Below are positions 27,310 to 35,813 of a stretch of 64,000 bases of DNA, piece after piece (the stretch's first letter is position 1; every line of letters starts with the position of its first letter). The position numbers were made by a program, and so were the translations under genes. Where the stretch lies: NCBI GenBank assembly GCA_020639235.1, contig JACKHC010000001.1, positions 248,001-312,000 on the forward strand. The letters are read 5' to 3'. The notes under the pieces are model-generated. The model was not told the origin of the DNA. It saw only the letters and a program-made list of their open reading frames with translations, and searched no databases. Origin of the DNA: Phycisphaeraceae bacterium. Its GTDB lineage: Bacteria > Planctomycetota > Phycisphaerae > Phycisphaerales > UBA1924.

Positions 27310-28755
27310 TCAGGCCACGCCCCCGTCACCCGCCCCGTACCCCAACTCCGCCAGCACAACCTCCGCCGGCACGCCCAACTCCCGCTTCAACTGCGCCTCA
27401 CGCAGCCGATCCCGCTCATCCACCGGAATCGGATCAGGCCACCGAATCGACAACGCCCGATCCTCCTCCCGCGTCTCCATCACCCCCGACGCATCCAGCG
27501 CATCGAGAATCATCCGCCCCGCATCAACAATCGCGCCCCCGTACGCCTGCCGCTTCCGCATCGTCTTGCTCAAGACGCCCATCAGCGCGATCCGCAGCGC
27601 GTTCTCGCTCGATAGGTGCCCCACCTTCGCGCGCACCACCCCCAGCACCAGCGGCGACACGCCCGACACCTTGTCCAGCGCCTCGCGCACTTCCGCGATG
27701 TGCCGATCCTCGCTCGGAGAGTCCGCATCACCACCGAACCCCTCAACGCTCGCATCAGGATTGTCCGTCGTCCACACCTGCCCCGGCCCCACCGCAACCT
27801 CGCCGAACCCCTCGATCCCCTTCGCCAGGTACATCTTGAAACTCTGCATCGTCACCCGGTGCGCGCGGTCGCTCAGCCGCGCATTCAGCTCATCCTGCAA
27901 CGGCACCATCGCCTCAACATCGCTGATCCCCTCGTACCGGAACGGCTGACCCGTGTTCTGCGCATGCACGATCGGCAGCGCCCCGAACCGAGACGGCGCA
28001 TCCTCCACCAGCACGCCATCCACATACACCTGCCGATGCCGCGCCGAGATCACCTCCACCACCTCCGCGATGCGCCTGCCGCCCCCGCCCCCGCGCCGAC
28101 CCAGCACCCGCGCCAGAATCCCGCTTCCCGCGCCGCCGGCGATCTCGTTCGTCATCACGCGCGAGCGAATCACATACGCCTCGATCCCCCTGAAATCCCC
28201 CGGGTCCAGCACCGCGATCCCCCGCGTCGGCTCGATCAACTCAACACGCACGCGCCGCGACACATCACCATCCCCACCCGCGCCGAACAAGCCCTCAAGC
28301 CGCACCACCAGGTCAACATGCCCGTACACCGAGCCCAGCAGCGCCATGTCCTGGAACAACCGCGCACCGCCCGAACGCTCGAACACCGCATCAAGCGCCC
28401 GCTCGATTCGTGCCCGCATCCCCGCGTCCGATGCGCCGCTCACGATCTTCACCGGCCGCCCGAACACAAAGTCAACCAGCGAGTCCACGCGCCACGCGAT
28501 GTCGTTCTCGATCACAACCCCGCCGCCGCCCGTCTCCGCGCTCCGCTTGAGCCGCGCCGGCAACCCCGACGCCTGACCCTGCCGGTACCAACTCCTCGCG
28601 CCGCGATCGCCGCCCGCTCCCGTCAACTCGTTGCGGTAGTACGACCACAACCCCCGCAAGCGCGGCTCGGTATCCCCCTCGTGCTCCGCGATCAGCGCCT
28701 CCAGCAGCGCCGCGTCCAACCCCGTATCCGCAAACACGTCAAGCTCATACGCCAT
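27310..28755 (-). CDS. Phage portal protein
   Basis: ATG at 28755 (MAYELDVFADTGLDAAL) gives 481 residues. Portal features include RGLWSYYRNELTG near the N-terminus, IENDIAWRVDSLVDFVFGRPV, an Asp/Ile-rich clip region, and ISDVEAMVPLQDELNARLSDRAHRV, typical of SPP1/T4-like portals that form the dodecameric DNA entry ring. It is the most upstream gene of the minus-strand capsid arm. A terminase gene would normally lie directly upstream on the same strand; here the next gene upstream is a potassium channel. Confidence 0.82.
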   Translation of the reverse strand: MAYELDVFADTGLDAALLEALIAEHEGDTEPRLRGLWSYYRNELTGAGGDRGARSWYRQGQASGLPARLKRSAETGGGGVVIENDIAWRVDSLVDFVFGRPVKIVSGASDAGMRARIERALDAVFERSGGARLFQDMALLGSVYGHVDLVVRLEGLFGAGGDGDVSRRVRVELIEPTRGIAVLDPGDFRGIEAYVIRSRVMTNEIAGGAGSGILARVLGRRGGGGGRRIAEVVEVISARHRQVYVDGVLVEDAPSRFGALPIVHAQNTGQPFRYEGISDVEAMVPLQDELNARLSDRAHRVTMQSFKMYLAKGIEGFGEVAVGPGQVWTTDNPDASVEGFGGDADSPSEDRHIAEVREALDKVSGVSPLVLGVVRAKVGHLSSENALRIALMGVLSKTMRKRQAYGGAIVDAGRMILDALDASGVMETREEDRALSIRWPDPIPVDERDRLREAQLKRELGVPAEVVLAELGYGAGDGGVA

Positions 28756-28960
28756 CGCACGCTCCGCGCCGTCTCGCGCACTCAATCCGCCGGACGCATC
28801 ACAGGCGCCCCGCACCCTTACCCATCCGCGCCGCCCCCGTGCGCGCAGAGACAACCCCCGCGCGCCGCCGGCCCGCGCAAGCCCCCTTCATTCCGCCATC
28901 AAAAAACTTCGCGCCGCCCCCCGAAAATCACCCCGCCCCCGCCCCGCCCGTGCGCACGCC

Positions 28961-30019
28961 TCACCCGCGCCCCATCGCCTCGATCCGCGCCAGACCCCCC
29001 ACCTTGCACACCACCACCAGCGTGTCGCCCCCGCCGACTTCCCGGTCCGCCGAAGGATTGAACACCTGCTGCCCGCCCTCCGACACGATCGAAACCACCA
29101 GCGCGTCCGCAGCGTTCGGAAAGTTCAACTCCCGCAGACTCTTGCCCACCAACCCCGGATGCTCCTTCGCAGGAACCTCCACAAACTCGTACTCACCCCC
29201 GCCGATCGCCGCCGCAACAAACTCCGTCGCCTTGGGACGCAACATCAGGTGCGACAACTGCAGCGCCGCCAACTCCCCCGGCACGATCACCCGGTCCGCA
29301 CCCGCCCGCCGCAACACCCCGCGCACCTCGTCGCGCGACGCCCGCGTCACGATCCGCGCATGCCGGTTCATCTCCCGCACCGTCAGGCACAGATACACAT
29401 TCGCCTCGTCCCGATCCAGCGTCGCGATCACGCCCCGCGCGCGCTCGGCGCCCGCCCTCGCCAGAACACCCTCCTCCGCGCAGTCACCCAGAATCACCAG
29501 AAACCCGTCCGCCTCCGCCCGCGACGCCGCCCTCTCATCGCGATCAACCACCACCACCGAAATCCGCGGCTCGATCGCGCGCGCCGTCCGCCCCACCGCC
29601 CGACCCACCTCCCCGTAACCGCACAACACCAGGTGCCCGCGAGTCGACTCGAGCGTCTTTTCCATCTTCCGCCGCTCCATCCACTGATTGATCTCGCCCC
29701 CGTGCAACAACGCCTGCATCGAGCCGAAGCCGTACAGCACCGCCCCCAACCCGAACACGATCACGCACATCGCCCAGATGCGCTGCGCATCCGTGAACTC
29801 CGGCAACGCCCCCACCGTCGAAACCACATTCAAGGTGTCCCACAAACCGTCGAGCGCCCGCTCACCGATCGGATCGCCCCGATCCGCCAGCACCGCGAAC
29901 CCGACCGCCCCCACCACAACCGTCACCACCAGGAACACCATCGCGCGCCCGAACCGACGCAACAACGCCCCGACCATCTCCTGACGCTCGTGATCCGTGT
30001 GGAACTGATACACCGACAC
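28961..30019 (-). CDS. Two-TM potassium-channel-like protein with RCK (TrkA-N/TrkA-C) domain and atypical filter
   Basis: GTG at 30019 has GGAGCG upstream. The 352-residue protein has TM1 (VFLVVTVVVGAVGFAVL), a pore loop with NVVSTVGALPEF, TM2 (WAMCVIVFGLGAVLYGFGS), a Rossmann RCK domain (GHLVLCGYGEVGRAVG, VVVDRDE) and a TrkA-C domain. The layout is that of MthK-type channels. The selectivity filter reads STVGALPEF rather than TVGYGD, so ion selectivity is uncertain. It separates the portal gene from its expected terminase and looks like a host gene. Confidence 0.8.
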   Translation of the reverse strand: MSVYQFHTDHERQEMVGALLRRFGRAMVFLVVTVVVGAVGFAVLADRGDPIGERALDGLWDTLNVVSTVGALPEFTDAQRIWAMCVIVFGLGAVLYGFGSMQALLHGGEINQWMERRKMEKTLESTRGHLVLCGYGEVGRAVGRTARAIEPRISVVVVDRDERAASRAEADGFLVILGDCAEEGVLARAGAERARGVIATLDRDEANVYLCLTVREMNRHARIVTRASRDEVRGVLRRAGADRVIVPGELAALQLSHLMLRPKATEFVAAAIGGGEYEFVEVPAKEHPGLVGKSLRELNFPNAADALVVSIVSEGGQQVFNPSADREVGGGDTLVVVCKVGGLARIEAMGRG

Positions 30020-30031
30020 CGATCGCTCCGA

Positions 30032-30328
30032 TCAACCCGCCCCCACCACCTCCACACGCGAGAACTCATCCAGGTTGCACACGATCAACTCACCGTCGTC
30101 CTTGCGCAGCTCCAACCGATCAAGCCACAGCCGGTCGTCCTTCGAATGCGCAAACCACGAACCCGTCTTCTGCTGGCCGAACCGCACCACCCGACCCTCT
30201 ACCGTCGTCGTGCTCGTCCCGCTGCCAAAGGGAATCTGCTGCGTCACACGCACCCGCGCACCCACCGCATACGCGCCCCCGCGAACCGCGCCGCCGCTCG
30301 CGCCAATCATCTCGCCGCCCTGGCTCAT
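30032..30328 (-). CDS. Small hypothetical protein, SH3-like
   Basis: ATG at 30328 (MSQGGEMIGASGGA) gives a 98-residue beta-rich protein with YAVGARVRVTQQIPFG and EGRVVRFGQQKTGSWFAH, the look of a small SH3- or KOW-type barrel. Its start overlaps the stop of the lipoprotein gene upstream by ATGA, so the two are coupled. It precedes the channel gene by 12 bp, suggesting a three-gene unit. No family is assigned. Confidence 0.6.
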   Translation of the reverse strand: MSQGGEMIGASGGAVRGGAYAVGARVRVTQQIPFGSGTSTTTVEGRVVRFGQQKTGSWFAHSKDDRLWLDRLELRKDDGELIVCNLDEFSRVEVVGAG

Positions 30329-30849
30329 CGCGCCTCCCCGCTCGCCGCCCAGCCGTACAACTCCGGCTCCGCAACAGCGCCCGACGCCAGCGTCCGCACG
30401 CGGCTCACGCGCCACTCCCCGATCCCCGTCGTCCCCATCTCCACAACCACGCCGCGCGCCGCACCATTCACGTCCGGCGCCAGCACCTCAACACGCGCCT
30501 TGTTCCCGCGAATCCACACGCGCGTCACATGGAACACCCGCAAACCCTCCGCGTCCACATCCCCCACCAGCCGCGCCGATCCGCCCAGCCCCTCGCGCAC
30601 CCACTCGCCCGTGTCACGGCTCGTCCCCTTGGGCAGATTCACGACATACGCCCCGCCCACCGGGTAACGCTTTGTCACCTCTAATAAGCCGATCTCCACA
30701 ACCTCCGGCATCGGGCTGATATTCGGGTTGTTGATCGAGGTGTCACCCTCGAGCGGCGGGTAGTTCATGTATAGCGCGCACCCACCCATCACCAGCGAAC
30801 CCAACACCAAACCCAACACCGCCATCCAGATCGCACATCCCCGTGCCAT
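30325..30849 (-). CDS. Hypothetical lipoprotein
   Basis: ATG at 30849 is chosen because GGAGG stands five bases upstream; an ATG four codons earlier contains that site. The 174-residue product has a lipoprotein signal (IWMAVLGLVLGSLVMGGC) and a mature beta-rich domain with GGAYVVNLPKGTSRDTGEW and VTRVWIRGNKARVEVL. No family is recognised. It is the first gene of a coupled set with the 98-residue protein and the channel, divergent from ubiX. Confidence 0.65.
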   Translation of the reverse strand: MARGCAIWMAVLGLVLGSLVMGGCALYMNYPPLEGDTSINNPNISPMPEVVEIGLLEVTKRYPVGGAYVVNLPKGTSRDTGEWVREGLGGSARLVGDVDAEGLRVFHVTRVWIRGNKARVEVLAPDVNGAARGVVVEMGTTGIGEWRVSRVRTLASGAVAEPELYGWAASGEAR

Positions 30850-30930
30850 GACCGCCTCCATCCTGGAACCCCCGTCACTTCCAATCACCAAACGCCCACA
30901 CAATCTAACCCATCGCCCTACCCTTCTCCC

Positions 30931-31569
30931 ATGACCACCCCCAACGACCCCGCCCGCCGCTTCGTCGTCGGCATCACCGGCGCCTCCGGCGCGCTCTACG
31001 CCAAAGCCATCCTCACGGCCCTCGCCTCCGCCAACCACGAGATCCACCTCGCTGTCACCTCCTACGGCAAAAGACTCCTCCACGACGAACTCGGCATGGA
31101 AGGGCTCGATGTCCACGCGCTCTGCGGCCTGCCCGACTCCGCCGACCTCCGCGCACGCAACATCTTCGTCCACCCCTCCAAAGACGTCGGCGCCTCCATC
31201 GCCTCCGGCTCCTTCCGCCACGACGGCATGATCATCGTCCCCTGCTCCTCCAACACCCTCGGCGCCGTCGCGGGCGGCATGGGCGACCAACTCGTCTACC
31301 GCGCCGCGGCCGTCGCACTCAAGGAACGCTTCCCCCTGATCCTCGTCCACCGCGAGTCCCCCCTCTCACTCATCGACATCGAAAACATGCGCACCCTCAC
31401 CCTCGCCGGCGCCATCATCGCCCCCGCCAACCCCGGCCTCTACTTCCTCCCAACAACCATCGCCGAGATCGTCGACTTCGTCGCCGCACGCACCCTCGAC
31501 CTCCTCAAGGTCCGACACAACCTCTCCCGCCGCTGGGAAAGCAACGCCTACAACGCACAATCCAAATGA
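30931..31569 (+). CDS. ubiX: Flavin prenyltransferase UbiX
   Basis: The 212-residue flavoprotein has FVVGITGASGALYAKAIL at the N-terminus, the SGSFRHDGMIIVPCSSNTL motif and LILVHRESPLSLIDIENM, all diagnostic of UbiX/Pad1. It attaches dimethylallyl to reduced FMN, giving the prenyl-FMN cofactor of UbiD-type decarboxylases. The stop overlaps the UbiA-type prenyltransferase start by ATGA. In bacteria with the futalosine route this pair serves menaquinone synthesis (MqnM/MqnP-like); a UbiD-like partner is not in the window. Confidence 0.93.
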   Translation: MTTPNDPARRFVVGITGASGALYAKAILTALASANHEIHLAVTSYGKRLLHDELGMEGLDVHALCGLPDSADLRARNIFVHPSKDVGASIASGSFRHDGMIIVPCSSNTLGAVAGGMGDQLVYRAAAVALKERFPLILVHRESPLSLIDIENMRTLTLAGAIIAPANPGLYFLPTTIAEIVDFVAARTLDLLKVRHNLSRRWESNAYNAQSK

Positions 31570-32537
31570 CACAGGCCACACCCATCGACATCCCGGCAAG
31601 GTCCGCAACCCGGAACCTCACCACCGCCCTTGCCGATATCAAACTCGCCCACTCCGTCTTCGCGCTCCCATTCGCCCTCCTCGCCGCCTTCCTGGCAGCG
31701 TCCCCCTTCTCCAACTGGGCACGCTTCTCGGGCCAACTCACGCTCATCCTTTGCTGCATGGTCCTCGCCCGCACCTGGGCCATGCTCCTCAACCGCCTCG
31801 CCGATCGCAGGATCGACGCCGACAACCCCCGCACCGCCCGCCGAGCCCTCGCAGCAGGCCGACTCTCGCCCCGCGCCGGATGGACCATCGCATCGCTCTG
31901 CGCCCTCCTCTTCCTCGCCGTCTGCGCCGCGTTCCTGCTCATCTACGACAACCCCTGGCCCATCACCCTCGCGCCGCTCGTCCTCGCGTGGCTCGCCCTC
32001 TACGCCTACACCAAGCGCTTCACCTTCCTCTGCCACTTCTTCCTCGGCAGCGCCCTGGCCATCTCCCCCATCGCCGCCGTCATCGCCATCAACCCCGCCC
32101 ACCTCGCCATGAGCGCAACCTCCCTCGCGTTCAGCGCCCCGATCTCACCGACCGCGATCGCCGTCGCCTTCCTCGCGCTCTTCGTCCTCCTCTGGGTCGC
32201 CGGCTTCGACATCGCCTACGCACTCCAGGACCTCGACTTCGACCGCTCCACCGGGCTCCACTCCGTCCCCGCGCGCTTCGGATGGCGCGGCGCACTCTGG
32301 ATCGCGCGCGCGCTCCACACCCTCGCGTTCACCGCCCTCATCCTCGCGATCAACACAGCGCCCCCGCTCAACACCATCACCTACGCCGCCGCCGCGCTCG
32401 TCGCCGCGCTCCTCATCTATGAACACATCGTGCTCACCAAACGCGGCGTCGCCGGCATCCCCATGGCCTTCTTCACGCTAAACGGATTCATCTCGCTCGC
32501 CCTCGGCGCCGCGGGAATCACCGACACATTGATGTGA
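31566..32537 (+). CDS. ubiA: UbiA-family prenyltransferase (ubiquinone or menaquinone/futalosine type)
   Basis: The 323-residue polytopic membrane enzyme has the first aspartate motif LNRLADRRIDADNPRT and the second DIAYALQDLDFDRSTG, plus YAYTKRFTFLCHFFLGSALAISP. It transfers a polyprenyl chain to an aromatic acid in the membrane. The pairing with UbiX and the likely planctomycete host suggest the MqnP function of the futalosine pathway, but UbiA itself cannot be excluded. It is coupled to ubiX by a four-base overlap. Confidence 0.9.
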   Translation: MTQATPIDIPARSATRNLTTALADIKLAHSVFALPFALLAAFLAASPFSNWARFSGQLTLILCCMVLARTWAMLLNRLADRRIDADNPRTARRALAAGRLSPRAGWTIASLCALLFLAVCAAFLLIYDNPWPITLAPLVLAWLALYAYTKRFTFLCHFFLGSALAISPIAAVIAINPAHLAMSATSLAFSAPISPTAIAVAFLALFVLLWVAGFDIAYALQDLDFDRSTGLHSVPARFGWRGALWIARALHTLAFTALILAINTAPPLNTITYAAAALVAALLIYEHIVLTKRGVAGIPMAFFTLNGFISLALGAAGITDTLM

Positions 32538-32590
32538 TTCATACAAAACCCAAACAGCCCGACGGGGGCGCAGATTCTGACAGAATCCGC

Positions 32591-32618
32591 TTCACCCTTC
32601 CCCACTCCCTGCTATGAT
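32591..32618 (+). promoter_or_regulatory. Candidate promoter for the GbsR-type regulator
   Basis: TTCACC (32591-32596) and TATGAT (32613-32618, within an extended TGCTATGAT) are separated by 16 bases, close to sigma-70 consensus. Transcription would begin near 32625, leaving a leader of about 105 bases before ATG 32731. Confidence 0.45.
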
Positions 32619-32648
32619 TTAGAGTCCTATGAACTTTGCCCCCGGAAG

Positions 32649-32686
32649 GGCGGCGACGCGACCACCGGTTGCTCGCCGCCTTTATT
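32649..32686 (+). promoter_or_regulatory. Terminator-like hairpin in the leader of the GbsR-type gene
   Basis: GGCGGCGA (32649-32656) pairs perfectly with TCGCCGCC (32673-32680) and is followed by TTTATTA. It lies between the candidate promoter and the start codon, so it may act as an attenuator. The 16-base loop contains ACCGGT, which is self-complementary. Confidence 0.4.
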
Positions 32687-32730
32687 ACGCGCCCACACCG
32701 CCCCGCATCCGCGTATCGTTCCCCCAAACC

Positions 32731-33282
32731 ATGAGCGAGAACGCGTCAAACAACAACCTCATCGACCCCACGCTCCGCACAGCGCAGGACCGCTTCATCG
32801 CAGCATGGGGACAGATGGGCAGCGCCTGGGGCATCTCGCGCACCATGGCCGAGGTCCACGCGCTCCTCTACATCACCGGCGAACCGCTCTGCACCGACGA
32901 TGTCATGGACCGCCTCCAGATCTCCCGAGGCAACGCGTCCATGTCCCTCCGCGCGCTCCAGGACTGGGGAATCGTCACCCGCACACACAAGCGGGGCGAC
33001 CGCAAGGAATACTTCCTCACCGAGTCCGATGTCTGGGCGCTCTTCAAAGCCATCGCACGCGAGCGCAAACGCCGCGAACTCGACCCCGTCATCGCATCGC
33101 TCTTCGAGATCCGCGACCTCACCGCAAAGTCCACAACCTCGCCCGAAGTGAAACTCCACCACGAGCGCCTCGACGCCATGCTCGACTTCTTCACCGCGAT
33201 CGACCGCCTCGCCCAGCAAGTCTTCGAGCCCGACGGCATCGGACTCAAAACCGCCGTCGGCAAACTCGACGACCCCACCTGA
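32731..33282 (+). CDS. GbsR/MarR-type winged-helix transcription regulator
   Basis: ATG at 32731 (MSENASNNN) gives 183 residues. The winged helix is seen in ISRTMAEVHALLYITGEPL, DDVMDRLQISRGNASMSL and LQDWGIVTRTHKRGDRKEYF, the GbsR pattern (a MarR-like family that often regulates choline/glycine-betaine or membrane-lipid genes). The C-terminal half is helical and probably dimerises. An earlier in-frame ATG at 32629 would run through the leader hairpin and is less likely. A REP-like palindrome follows 15 bp after the stop. Confidence 0.8.
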   Translation: MSENASNNNLIDPTLRTAQDRFIAAWGQMGSAWGISRTMAEVHALLYITGEPLCTDDVMDRLQISRGNASMSLRALQDWGIVTRTHKRGDRKEYFLTESDVWALFKAIARERKRRELDPVIASLFEIRDLTAKSTTSPEVKLHHERLDAMLDFFTAIDRLAQQVFEPDGIGLKTAVGKLDDPT

Positions 33283-33296
33283 CAATCAACTCATGG

Positions 33297-33336
33297 GTGC
33301 CATGGTTCAACTTGGCGAAGCCAAGTGAGCCATGTC
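33297..33336 (-). repeat. REP-like palindrome (copy 1, reversed orientation)
   Basis: GTGCCATGGTTCA opens and TGAGCCATG closes the hairpin, with an inner stem ACTTGGC/GCCAAGT around GAA. It is the only copy west of 48 kb and reads in the opposite direction to most copies. Confidence 0.7.
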
Positions 33337-33352
33337 GACGCGCATCCACGCG

Positions 33353-33383
33353 AAAAAAAGCCCACACATCCAACTGCGTGGGC
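33353..33383 (-). terminator. Rho-independent terminator of the gene at 33416
   Basis: On the minus strand GCCCAC-GCA pairs with TGT-GTGGGC (one mismatch pair) over a short loop, followed by seven T. It lies about 30 bp after the stop of the minus-strand gene. Confidence 0.75.
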
Positions 33384-33415
33384 GCAATCTCACATAAGCG
33401 TGGAAAGGGCCGTGC

Positions 33416-34198
33416 CTACTTCTTGCTGAAAAGGAACCCCAGCACGCCGAACACCAGCGTGACGCCCGCCATCGCGCCGAACACGATCATCATGTTCACA
33501 TCCAGCAACTGCTTCGGCATCGCACCCATCATCGCCATCACAACCGAAGCCACGCCCGCCATCAGGCACAGCGTCGCGCCCAGCATCAGGCCGCCCGTCA
33601 GCCCCGAACCCTTGCCGTCGTAGGCCTCCGCAGCCATCACCATCCCAAGCCCCGCGCCCGCGCCAGCGCCGAATCCCGACGCCTCGCCCGCAGACGCAGC
33701 GCCCTCGAACAGCGGCCCACCGTCGCCAGCGCCCATCGGCGCCGCCTGCTCACCCGTCGAATACAACTCGTCCAGCAACCCCTCCGCGCCGAGCGATGTC
33801 TCATCGCTCTCGCGCGTCAGGTCCAGCAACCCGGACCCAGAGCCGAACGACTCCAGATTCAAGCCGCCGCCCGTCGCCGTCACCTGCGTCTGCGCCGAAG
33901 GATCCGCGTCCTCAGCATCGTCCATGTCGAACACCGAAATGCCCGTGTGCGACGCCATGCTCCCGCCCGTGTCCGCCAGACCAAACCCCGACGCGCCCGC
34001 GCCCGAGTCCGTCAGACCGATCCCGTCGTCATCGCCCACCAGCAGGTCCACCTGCTCGCGACGGATCTGCAGCTCATTGTTCTCATTGCGGAACTCGCTC
34101 AGCTCGCCCCGCCGGACCATGTCCTCAACCTCCGAAGCCGTCTTGCCCAACTTCGAAGCCGCCTCACCAACGCTGTAGAACAATCCCTTGGCTGCCAT
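33416..34198 (-). CDS. Membrane protein with N-terminal helix-turn-helix_17/MerR-like domain
   Basis: The 260-residue product starts MAAKGLFYSVGEAASKLGK, continuing SEVEDMVRRGELSEFR, which is a MerR/excisionase-like DNA-binding fold. A long Gly/Ala/Ser/Asp-rich linker (about 60-190) follows, then two membrane helices (LMLGATLCLMAGVASVVM and MMIVFGAMAGVTLVFGVL) and SKK at the end. The domain may not bind DNA in this setting; similar N-terminal modules occur on planctomycete membrane proteins. It has its own terminator and no obvious operon partner. Confidence 0.65.
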   Translation of the reverse strand: MAAKGLFYSVGEAASKLGKTASEVEDMVRRGELSEFRNENNELQIRREQVDLLVGDDDGIGLTDSGAGASGFGLADTGGSMASHTGISVFDMDDAEDADPSAQTQVTATGGGLNLESFGSGSGLLDLTRESDETSLGAEGLLDELYSTGEQAAPMGAGDGGPLFEGAASAGEASGFGAGAGAGLGMVMAAEAYDGKGSGLTGGLMLGATLCLMAGVASVVMAMMGAMPKQLLDVNMMIVFGAMAGVTLVFGVLGFLFSKK

Positions 34199-34389
34199 CC
34201 GTCATCACTCCGACACGACGCCGACGCTCACGCGCACAACGCCGCTTATTGATCGTGCTCAGCCCCGCTAAACCCACACGCAGGGCCCGAATCCGCAAAC
34301 GCTACCCCACCGCCCCCCACCCCGGCAAACCAACCCCGACCCACCCCTCCCTACGCCCCATTCCACCGCCGGTTCCATCCAATCCGGCC

Positions 34390-35259
34390 TCAACCCCCCC
34401 GCCGACCGCCACCCACCACCGCCCGCACCACGTACACCGCCGCGTACACACCCGCCACCTCCTCACGCAACACCGCGCGGGGCGGGTACGCGCTGTTCAG
34501 CGGCTGCAACCGAATCACCTCCCGGTCCTCCCCGTCACGCTCGAAGTACACCCGCTTGAAGGTCGTCTCCTCGTCCCGCTCCAGCCGAACAAAGCAGTCC
34601 GAACCATCCAGCGCATCCGCCCTCGGGCTGAACACCACAATGTCCCCCTCCGCATACTCCGGGTTCATCGAGTCGCCCACCACCCGCGCCGCAAACGCGT
34701 CCGCATCCGACACGCCCGGCACCGACACATACTCATCCGCGACCCGCGCCGGATAGCCCAGGTCCGTGAACTCCCGCGGGTACCCCGCGATCACCTTGTT
34801 GATCAGCGGCACCTGCGTCGGCAACACACCGATCAGATCAATCGAGCGCTCACCGCCCCCCGCGCTCAACCGCTCCACCAACCGCCGCAGCTCCCCAGAC
34901 CGGAACGAAGCATCAACGCCATCCTTCGCCAGCAACTCCACCAACCGCTGCGAGAGATGCTGCTGCGCCTCCAGGTCAATCACGCGCCGACGCACCTCAT
35001 CAGGCGTCGACTGCCACTCACCCAGCGACACCAGCCGCCCGCGCTCCAACCCCAGCGCCTCCTCCAGCCGATCAAGCATCCCCCGCGAAGGCGGATGCTC
35101 GCGCCGATCGTTCTCGATCGAACTCAGATACCCGCGCGTGCACCCCACACGATCGGCGATGTCCTTGAGCGTCAGCCCCAGCGCCCGCCTCTGGTCCCTG
35201 ATCAGTTGCCCCACGGTCCGCATCGCCAGCACCTGTGCGCTTTCTTCCCGCCACACCAT
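34390..35259 (-). CDS. Phage-type repressor: XRE helix-turn-helix plus S24 peptidase domain
   Basis: ATG at 35259 (MVWREESAQVL) has AAGGA six bases upstream. The 289-residue protein has an HTH (LTLKDIADRVGCTRGYLSSIEN) and a LexA-like S24 domain with catalytic Ser in VVGDSMNPEY and Lys in TTFKRVYFE, 38 residues apart as in LexA. A possible cleavage site is the Ala-Gly in LSAGGGER before the domain. CI/LexA-type repressors self-cleave on RecA activation. It is divergent from the packaging operon at 35373, the arrangement of a lysogeny switch. Confidence 0.87.
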   Translation of the reverse strand: MVWREESAQVLAMRTVGQLIRDQRRALGLTLKDIADRVGCTRGYLSSIENDRREHPPSRGMLDRLEEALGLERGRLVSLGEWQSTPDEVRRRVIDLEAQQHLSQRLVELLAKDGVDASFRSGELRRLVERLSAGGGERSIDLIGVLPTQVPLINKVIAGYPREFTDLGYPARVADEYVSVPGVSDADAFAARVVGDSMNPEYAEGDIVVFSPRADALDGSDCFVRLERDEETTFKRVYFERDGEDREVIRLQPLNSAYPPRAVLREEVAGVYAAVYVVRAVVGGGRRGG

Positions 35260-35372
35260 ACAAAATCCTTGCGTGAGTCTGCTCAATAGATAACCATAGC
35301 CGAAAGTTTACTGATCGGTGTACATAAATCCGAGCCATTTCAACAGGTTTCGTCGCCAAACGGAGGATCCGA
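35260..35372. promoter_or_regulatory. Divergent control region between S24 repressor and packaging operon
   Basis: This 113-bp A/T-richer gap holds promoters for both directions. An imperfect palindrome TCGGTGTACATAAATCCGA (35314-35332) is a candidate operator. The plus-strand gene has GGAGG before ATG 35373. No clean -35/-10 pair stands out, as expected if a phage or activated promoter is used. Confidence 0.45.
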
Positions 35373-35813
35373 ATGCCCAGAACGCTCCTCGCCAGCCGCC
35401 CCGACCGGTTCCAGGCCGCCGACCTCCGGAGGAACCTCCCCGCCGATGAGGCGTCCGTCATCGCCGACCGCGCCGAGTGGTGCCTCCCCGAAGAACGCGC
35501 CCTCATCGACGCCATGTACCGCCAAGGGCTCAACGCCACGCAGATCGCCCAACTCCGGAATGTCCCCGTCCGCGTCATCCGCCGGCGCATCCGCGCCGTC
35601 GTCACGCGCGTCACCTCGCACCGCTTCGTCTTCGTCATGCGCCACCGCGACCAATGGCCGCCCACCCGCAGGCGCGTCGCCACCGCCTGCATCCTCCAGG
35701 GACGCTCCTTCCGACAGGCCGCCACGCACCTCCGCATCTCGCTCCACACCGTCCGCCGACAGATGGACGCCGTCAACGCCATGTGCGACGCCGACCAGCG
35801 CCAATCCGCGTGA
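35373..35813 (+). CDS. Helix-turn-helix regulatory protein of packaging operon
   Basis: ATG at 35373 follows a strong GGAGG. The 146-residue basic protein has two helix-turn-helix-like units: NATQIAQLRNVPVRVIRRRI and SFRQAATHLRISLHTVRRQM, the latter like a sigma-70 region-4 or resolvase-type HTH. It is probably the first gene of the operon and may control late gene expression or act in packaging. Its stop overlaps the GTG start of the ABC/GNAT gene. Family is not assigned. Confidence 0.65.
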   Translation: MPRTLLASRPDRFQAADLRRNLPADEASVIADRAEWCLPEERALIDAMYRQGLNATQIAQLRNVPVRVIRRRIRAVVTRVTSHRFVFVMRHRDQWPPTRRRVATACILQGRSFRQAATHLRISLHTVRRQMDAVNAMCDADQRQSA

